Assembly: GCA_964498925.1 (NCBI GenBank)
Contig: CAZCKD010000135.1
Coordinates: forward strand, 1-9,611
Direction: 5' to 3'
Length of the DNA stretch: 9,611 bases
Source: Granulosicoccus sp964498925
GTDB taxonomy: Bacteria; Pseudomonadota; Gammaproteobacteria; Granulosicoccales; Granulosicoccaceae
Positions within the stretch are counted from its first letter, which is position 1. Every line of letters starts with the position of its first letter. A program made the translations under genes and the position numbers. The notes under the pieces were generated by a model. That model was not told the DNA's origin and made no database searches. It saw only the letters and a list, made by a program, of their open reading frames with translations. Below are positions 6,503-9,611 of this stretch, one piece after another.

Positions 6503-7591
6503 CTATCTTTCAGGAAATGCCGCAGTGATGGCATCTTTATTAGCAGCTACCAAACCTCTCTCAGTAACTAAGCCGGTAATGTATTTTGATGGTGTGACAT
6601 CGAAGGCATCATTTCTAGCGCCCGAGCCTGTCGGTAAAATATCGACACTGGTAATGGTTCCATCTTCCAATCGACCCGGTATATGACTCACTTCGGTAGC
6701 ATCGCGTTGCTCGATGGGAATATCCCTAATGCCGTCGTCAATCGTGAAATCGATAGACGGAGACGGAGCGCAAACATAAAACGGAATATTATTATCAAAT
6801 GCAGCAAGCGCTTTTAAATACGTGCCAATCTTGTTGCAGACATCGCCTGAACGTGCCGTTCTGTCTGTTCCAACAAAACACATGTCGACGAGCCCATGCT
6901 GCATAAGATGACCGCCAGCGTTATCCACCACAACGGTGTGCTTAACACCGGCTTGCCCTAATTCATACGCACTTAAGTATGCGCCTTGGTTGCGCGGCCG
7001 TGTTTCATCGACCCACACATGAATATCAATACCGGCTTGTTGAGCTTTGTAGATGGGTGCAAGTGCCGTCCCCCAATCAACGGTGGCCAACCAACCAGCG
7101 TTACAGTGCGTCAGTACGTTGATAGTTTCGCCGGGTTTGTTTTTTGCAATTTCTTTTATCAGTGCAAGACCGTGATTCCCCATGGACTCGCATAGCGCAA
7201 CATCCTCGTCACAGATGGCCTGTGCTTCAGCAAATGCTGCAGACACTCGGTTTTCAGCGGCGGTTTCTGTCAGCAGTGAATTCATTCTTTGCAGCGCCCA
7301 GATCAGGTTGACCGCAGTAGGGCGCGCCTCATTAAGGTAGTCGGCACTTTTAGTAAGATGCTCTACGGATGTGTCGCTTTGCATGGCGAGAGCCATTCCG
7401 TAGGCAGCAGTTGCTCCCACCAGCGGTGCCCCGCGGACTTGCATGTTGCGGATAGCATTGAATGCATCTTCGGCTGTGCGTAATACCGTGATATCTAATT
7501 CAAACGGCAGTTTCGTTTGGTCGATGATATGAACACCCTGTGCCGGATCGTCACACCAGATAGTGCGGTAGTGTTTATCACCAATATTCAT
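6503..7591 (-). CDS. mtnA: S-methyl-5-thioribose-1-phosphate isomerase MtnA
   Basis: Cytoplasmic aldose-ketose isomerase of the methionine salvage pathway, converting S-methyl-5-thioribose-1-phosphate to S-methyl-5-thioribulose-1-phosphate, which recycles the sulfur lost in polyamine and related synthesis. The 362-residue length is typical of the eIF2B-like MtnA family. The phosphate-binding RGAP is at 53-56, the catalytic Cys is Cys163 in THCNAGWLAT, ETRPRNQGAYLSAYEL is at 196-211, and the catalytic Asp is Asp243 in GTDRTARSGDVCNKIGT. These correspond to Cys160 and Asp240 of the Bacillus subtilis enzyme. PTGSGARNDAFDVTP near 320-334 is the usual C-terminal signature. No other salvage gene (mtnK, mtnP, mtnB, mtnC, mtnD) is next to it, so its partners must be elsewhere. 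The ATG has only a weak purine site. The stop lies 32 bases from the convergent transporter stop, and I see no hairpin in that gap. Confidence 0.95.
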   Translation of the reverse strand: MNIGDKHYRTIWCDDPAQGVHIIDQTKLPFELDITVLRTAEDAFNAIRNMQVRGAPLVGATAAYGMALAMQSDTSVEHLTKSADYLNEARPTAVNLIWALQRMNSLLTETAAENRVSAAFAEAQAICDEDVALCESMGNHGLALIKEIAKNKPGETINVLTHCNAGWLATVDWGTALAPIYKAQQAGIDIHVWVDETRPRNQGAYLSAYELGQAGVKHTVVVDNAGGHLMQHGLVDMCFVGTDRTARSGDVCNKIGTYLKALAAFDNNIPFYVCAPSPSIDFTIDDGIRDIPIEQRDATEVSHIPGRLEDGTITSVDILPTGSGARNDAFDVTPSKYITGLVTERGLVAANKDAITAAFPER

Positions 7592-7650
7592 GAGTTTTTC
7601 GTATATCGCTGGTTCGGATCAAGTGATCTAGCTGTCTAAATCGCTACTGC

Positions 7651-7678
7651 ATTTTAGGGTCGTGATTACACTATACAA
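7651..7678 (-). promoter_or_regulatory. Probable sigma-70 promoter of mtnA
   Basis: On the minus strand TTGTAT (plus 7673-7678) and TAAAAT (plus 7651-7656) are separated by 16 bp. The -10 box matches the consensus at five of six positions and the -35 at three. Initiation near 7644 would leave a leader of about 53 bases, which contains a near-palindrome GATCA-AG-TGATC (7617-7628). Confidence 0.4.
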
Positions 7679-7688
7679 TGCCAGTGTA
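7667..7688. promoter_or_regulatory. Inverted repeat TACACT-N10-AGTGTA in the mtnA/cueR divergent spacer
   Basis: TACACT (7667-7672) and AGTGTA (7683-7688) form a perfect 6-bp inverted repeat with 10 bases between. It covers the proposed -35 box of mtnA and a TATACA (7672-7677) that could be the -10 of cueR. It does not resemble the CueR dyad found before copA, so another factor, or chance, is more likely. Confidence 0.3.
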
Positions 7689-7747
7689 GGTGGGCAGTTT
7701 GCAAGTGGCCCTGTGTACTGTTTTTAATAGGTTCGAAGGATGCTTTC

Positions 7748-8140
7748 ATGAAAATTGGTGACGCAGCTGAGCAATCCGGTCTTCCGGTGAAAACGGTTCG
7801 TTATTACGACGAGATACAGCTGGTGTCCCCCGGGCGTGCAGAGAGTGGTTACAGAGCTTACTCAGAGTCGGATGTTCACCGACTTCAGTTTGTCTCTCGC
7901 TCGCGCAGTCTAGGATTTTCATTGGAAGACTGTCGGCACTTACTGTCGCTCTATGAGGATCAGTCCCGCGCCAGTAGTTCGGTTAAGCAAATTGTTCAGG
8001 AGAAATTGAAAGAGGTCGATCGCAAAATCGAAGAGCTTCAAGGGCTCAGAAATACACTGGTGCATCTGTCAGACAACTGCAAAGGCGACTCGCGGCCTGA
8101 TTGCCCGATTCTTGATGATTTGTCAGGGGCTAAGCACTAA
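7748..8140 (+). CDS. cueR: CueR, Cu(I)-responsive MerR-family transcriptional activator
   Basis: Copper sensor that twists its target promoter when Cu(I) (or Ag(I)) is bound, switching on copper export. Residues 1-70 form the winged helix: KIGDAAEQSGLPVKTVRYYDE, then the wing with GYRAY at 34-38. Residues about 75-108 form the long dimerisation helix, and the C-terminal metal loop has Cys111 and Cys119 in the Cys-x7-Cys spacing of E. coli CueR, followed by PILDDLSG as in that protein. Ser76 aligns with E. coli Ser77, the residue that marks monovalent-metal sensors and is Cys in zinc or mercury sensors. The 130-residue length is normal. AAGGA at 7736-7740 lies 7 bases before the ATG, the best ribosome site in the window. 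copA follows on the same strand, and its promoter carries a CueR dyad. No such dyad precedes cueR itself. Confidence 0.95.
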   Translation: MKIGDAAEQSGLPVKTVRYYDEIQLVSPGRAESGYRAYSESDVHRLQFVSRSRSLGFSLEDCRHLLSLYEDQSRASSSVKQIVQEKLKEVDRKIEELQGLRNTLVHLSDNCKGDSRPDCPILDDLSGAKH

Positions 8141-8159
8141 AAAAAAGAAATTTAGCCCC
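8126..8159 (+). repeat. 8-bp inverted repeat across the cueR stop codon with an A-rich loop
   Basis: GGGGCTAA (8126-8133), inside the last codons of cueR, pairs perfectly with TTAGCCCC (8152-8159). The 18-base loop holds the stop codon and an eight-A run. No T-run follows, so it is not a standard terminator. It ends 5 bases before the -35 box of copA. It may stabilise the cueR mRNA end or separate the two transcription units. Confidence 0.45.
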
Positions 8160-8164
8160 CCAGC

Positions 8165-8195
8165 TTGACCCTCCAGTTACTGGAGAGTCTACCCT
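8165..8195 (+). promoter_or_regulatory. CueR-activated copA promoter: TTGACC and TACCCT with 19-bp spacer and central dyad
   Basis: TTGACC (8165-8170) and TACCCT (8190-8195) are 19 bp apart, too long for unaided RNA polymerase and diagnostic of MerR-family promoters. Between and overlapping the boxes is the dyad ACCCTCCAG (8168-8176), TTA, CTGGAGAGT (8180-8188), matching at 8 of 9 pairs. The layout agrees closely with the E. coli copA promoter (TTGACC, CTGGAAGG half-site, TAACCT) as I remember it. Transcription should begin near 8202. With the adjacent CueR gene this is a confident regulatory assignment. Confidence 0.9.
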
Positions 8196-8227
8196 TTGTG
8201 TCAGTGCCGTTTCTTCATATACCCAAC

Positions 8228-9611
8228 GTGAATGAAAGACTGACAGAAAACGCAGTAACCAACGACGAACAAAGCCCCCCAGGATCAGAAACCCTGCGTT
8301 TCTCCGTGTCGGGAATGAGTTGTGCGTCCTGTGTGGGGCGTGTGGAAAGTGCTGTTCGCGCTCTACCAGACATCTTGGATGTCAATATTAACCTGCCGAC
8401 ACAGTCTGCTCGTGTGGTTTTCCGGGAAGGGAAGTCTGCGCCAGCTATCGTCGCTGAAACCTTGACTGATGCTGGTTATGCCACGACGTGGTTGGAAGAT
8501 GATGTCGTTGATACGTCTTCACAATTTGAAGACGCAGAAAACTATAAACGTAAAACCCTGTTGGCTGCCGTCCTCACATTTCCCATTATTATTCTGGCCA
8601 TGGGATCTGGAGCGCTGACCATTCTGTTAGCGTCGGCAGGCTTTACATTCGATCATCAGGTTGGACGATTCATTCAGTTCGTTTTAGCAACTCTGGTATT
8701 GCTATGGCCAGGGCGTGAATTGATGCGGGTGGGTTGGAAAAACCTGTATGGATTAAAACCGGATATGAACAGCCTGGTTGCACTGGGAACATCGGCTGCA
8801 TGGTCTTATTCAGTGGTTGCCACCTTCTTTTCTAATCTGATTCCAGAGGCCGGCCAGTTTGTCTATTTCGAAGCAGCAGCGGTCATTGTTACGTTGATAC
8901 TGCTGGGCCGATTTTTTGAAGCACGAGCAAAAGGAAGAGCCGGTGCTGCCATTCACAGTCTACTGGGACTACAAGTGCGCCATGCGCTCGTTGAGTTAGA
9001 TGGCGAACGGACGTTAATGCCCATTGAGAATATTCAGATTGGCCATCGAGTACATGTTAGACCCGGAGAGAGCATTCCGTTAGACGGCATCGTTATTACA
9101 GGTGAGTCTTACGTTGACGAAAGCATGTTGACGGGAGAACCTGACGCTGTGCATAAATTATCAGGTAGTGATGTTGTTGGTGGCACGGTAAACGGTGCAG
9201 GCGCGTTAACGATAGAGATCAATAAAGTTGGTGCGGACACTGTGTTGGCCAATATCATCGCCTTAGTGGAACGAGCGCAAGGCGATCGTCTACCTATTCA
9301 ACGTCTGGTAGACAGAATAACCTTATATTTTGTCCCTGCTATTTTAGTGATTGCGGCTGTTACCTTCATTGCCTGGTTGGTATTTGCAGAACAAAACGCA
9401 ATTGAGTTCGCACTGGTGGCCAGTGTCACCGTATTAATTATTGCGTGTCCTTGTGCTATGGGGTTGGCAACACCTATTTCTATTATGGTGGGTGCGGGTC
9501 GGGCAGCAGAGTCAGGGGTGTTTTTTAAATCCAGTGCGGCACTGCAGGGGCTTCACGACATAGACACTGTTGCGTTGGATAAGACAGGAACAATCACTAC
9601 GGGTCAGCCTT
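8228..9611 (+). CDS. copA: CopA, Cu(I)-exporting P1B-type ATPase (3' end cut by window)
   Basis: Inner-membrane ATPase that pumps Cu(I) from cytoplasm to periplasm. The frame is open from 8156 and still open at the window end, giving about 461 residues of a protein that is normally about 750-850. Numbered from the GTG at 8228: one heavy-metal-associated domain at about 23-88 with the GMSCASC copper site (Cys32, Cys35); membrane segments from about 109; the actuator-domain TGE at 302-304; the transmembrane copper motif Cys407-Pro-Cys409; and the phosphorylation motif DKTGT with Asp451. The nucleotide-binding domain and last helices lie beyond the window. There is no in-frame ATG before the HMA domain. 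GTG codons at 8198, 8204 and 8228 are possible starts; the first has a GGAGAG before it, but it lies upstream of the expected transcript start, so 8228 is preferred. Transcription should be induced by copper through CueR. Confidence 0.93.
   Translation, partial: MNERLTENAVTNDEQSPPGSETLRFSVSGMSCASCVGRVESAVRALPDILDVNINLPTQSARVVFREGKSAPAIVAETLTDAGYATTWLEDDVVDTSSQFEDAENYKRKTLLAAVLTFPIIILAMGSGALTILLASAGFTFDHQVGRFIQFVLATLVLLWPGRELMRVGWKNLYGLKPDMNSLVALGTSAAWSYSVVATFFSNLIPEAGQFVYFEAAAVIVTLILLGRFFEARAKGRAGAAIHSLLGLQVRHALVELDGERTLMPIENIQIGHRVHVRPGESIPLDGIVITGESYVDESMLTGEPDAVHKLSGSDVVGGTVNGAGALTIEINKVGADTVLANIIALVERAQGDRLPIQRLVDRITLYFVPAILVIAAVTFIAWLVFAEQNAIEFALVASVTVLIIACPCAMGLATPISIMVGAGRAAESGVFFKSSAALQGLHDIDTVALDKTGTITTGQP

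Noticed and set aside
8138..8150. A-run after cueR read as a minus-strand terminator T-run
   Set aside because: No minus-strand gene ends here, and the stem needed next to it is instead arranged around the A-run as a loop.
1..9611. Mobile elements, CRISPR arrays, tRNA or rRNA genes
   Set aside because: I found no transposase, integrase, long terminal repeats, regularly spaced repeats, or tRNA- or rRNA-like sequence on either strand.

Overview
This window reads as chromosomal DNA from a Gram-negative proteobacterium, most likely a gammaproteobacterium and plausibly marine or environmental. The reasons are a CueR-type MerR regulator directly beside a copper ATPase with an E. coli-like CueR operator, a RarD-type permease, and a large GcvT-fused FAD demethylase of a kind common in marine proteobacteria. 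Base composition looks close to 50% GC by eye. No taxon can be fixed from sequence alone, and I see no mobile element, phage gene, RNA gene or CRISPR array.

Layout. (1) Positions 1-3782 hold a divergent pair: a membrane fatty-acid-desaturase-family protein on the minus strand, and an 849-residue dimethylglycine/sarcosine dehydrogenase-like flavoprotein with a folate-binding GcvT half on the plus strand. Their 288-base spacer carries a perfect 7-bp inverted repeat. A strong hairpin at 3833-3854 follows the flavoprotein gene. (2) Positions 3868-5416, minus strand, hold a secreted protein of unknown function and, upstream of it, a TetR-family regulator. The spacer between them has two compact perfect palindromes, and a palindrome overlaps the regulator's proposed GTG start. 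(3) Positions 5586-7591 hold a convergent pair: a RarD-like EamA transporter (plus) and methylthioribose-1-phosphate isomerase MtnA of the methionine salvage pathway (minus). (4) Positions 7748-9611 hold a copper-resistance unit on the plus strand: cueR, then a copper-exporting P1B-type ATPase (copA) that runs off the window end.

The clearest functional unit is cueR-copA. CueR has the Cu(I)-binding Cys-x7-Cys loop and the copper-specific Ser. The gap between the genes holds a nearly perfect CueR dyad inside a promoter with the unusually long 19-bp spacer that MerR-family activators need. The same geometry raises a real question about where copA translation begins. The other genes look like single-gene or two-gene units without an obvious shared pathway. 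I do not see convincing evidence of an undescribed multi-gene system. The best leads are the desaturase/demethylase divergent pair, the unrecognised secreted protein beside a TetR regulator, and the copA start and leader arrangement.
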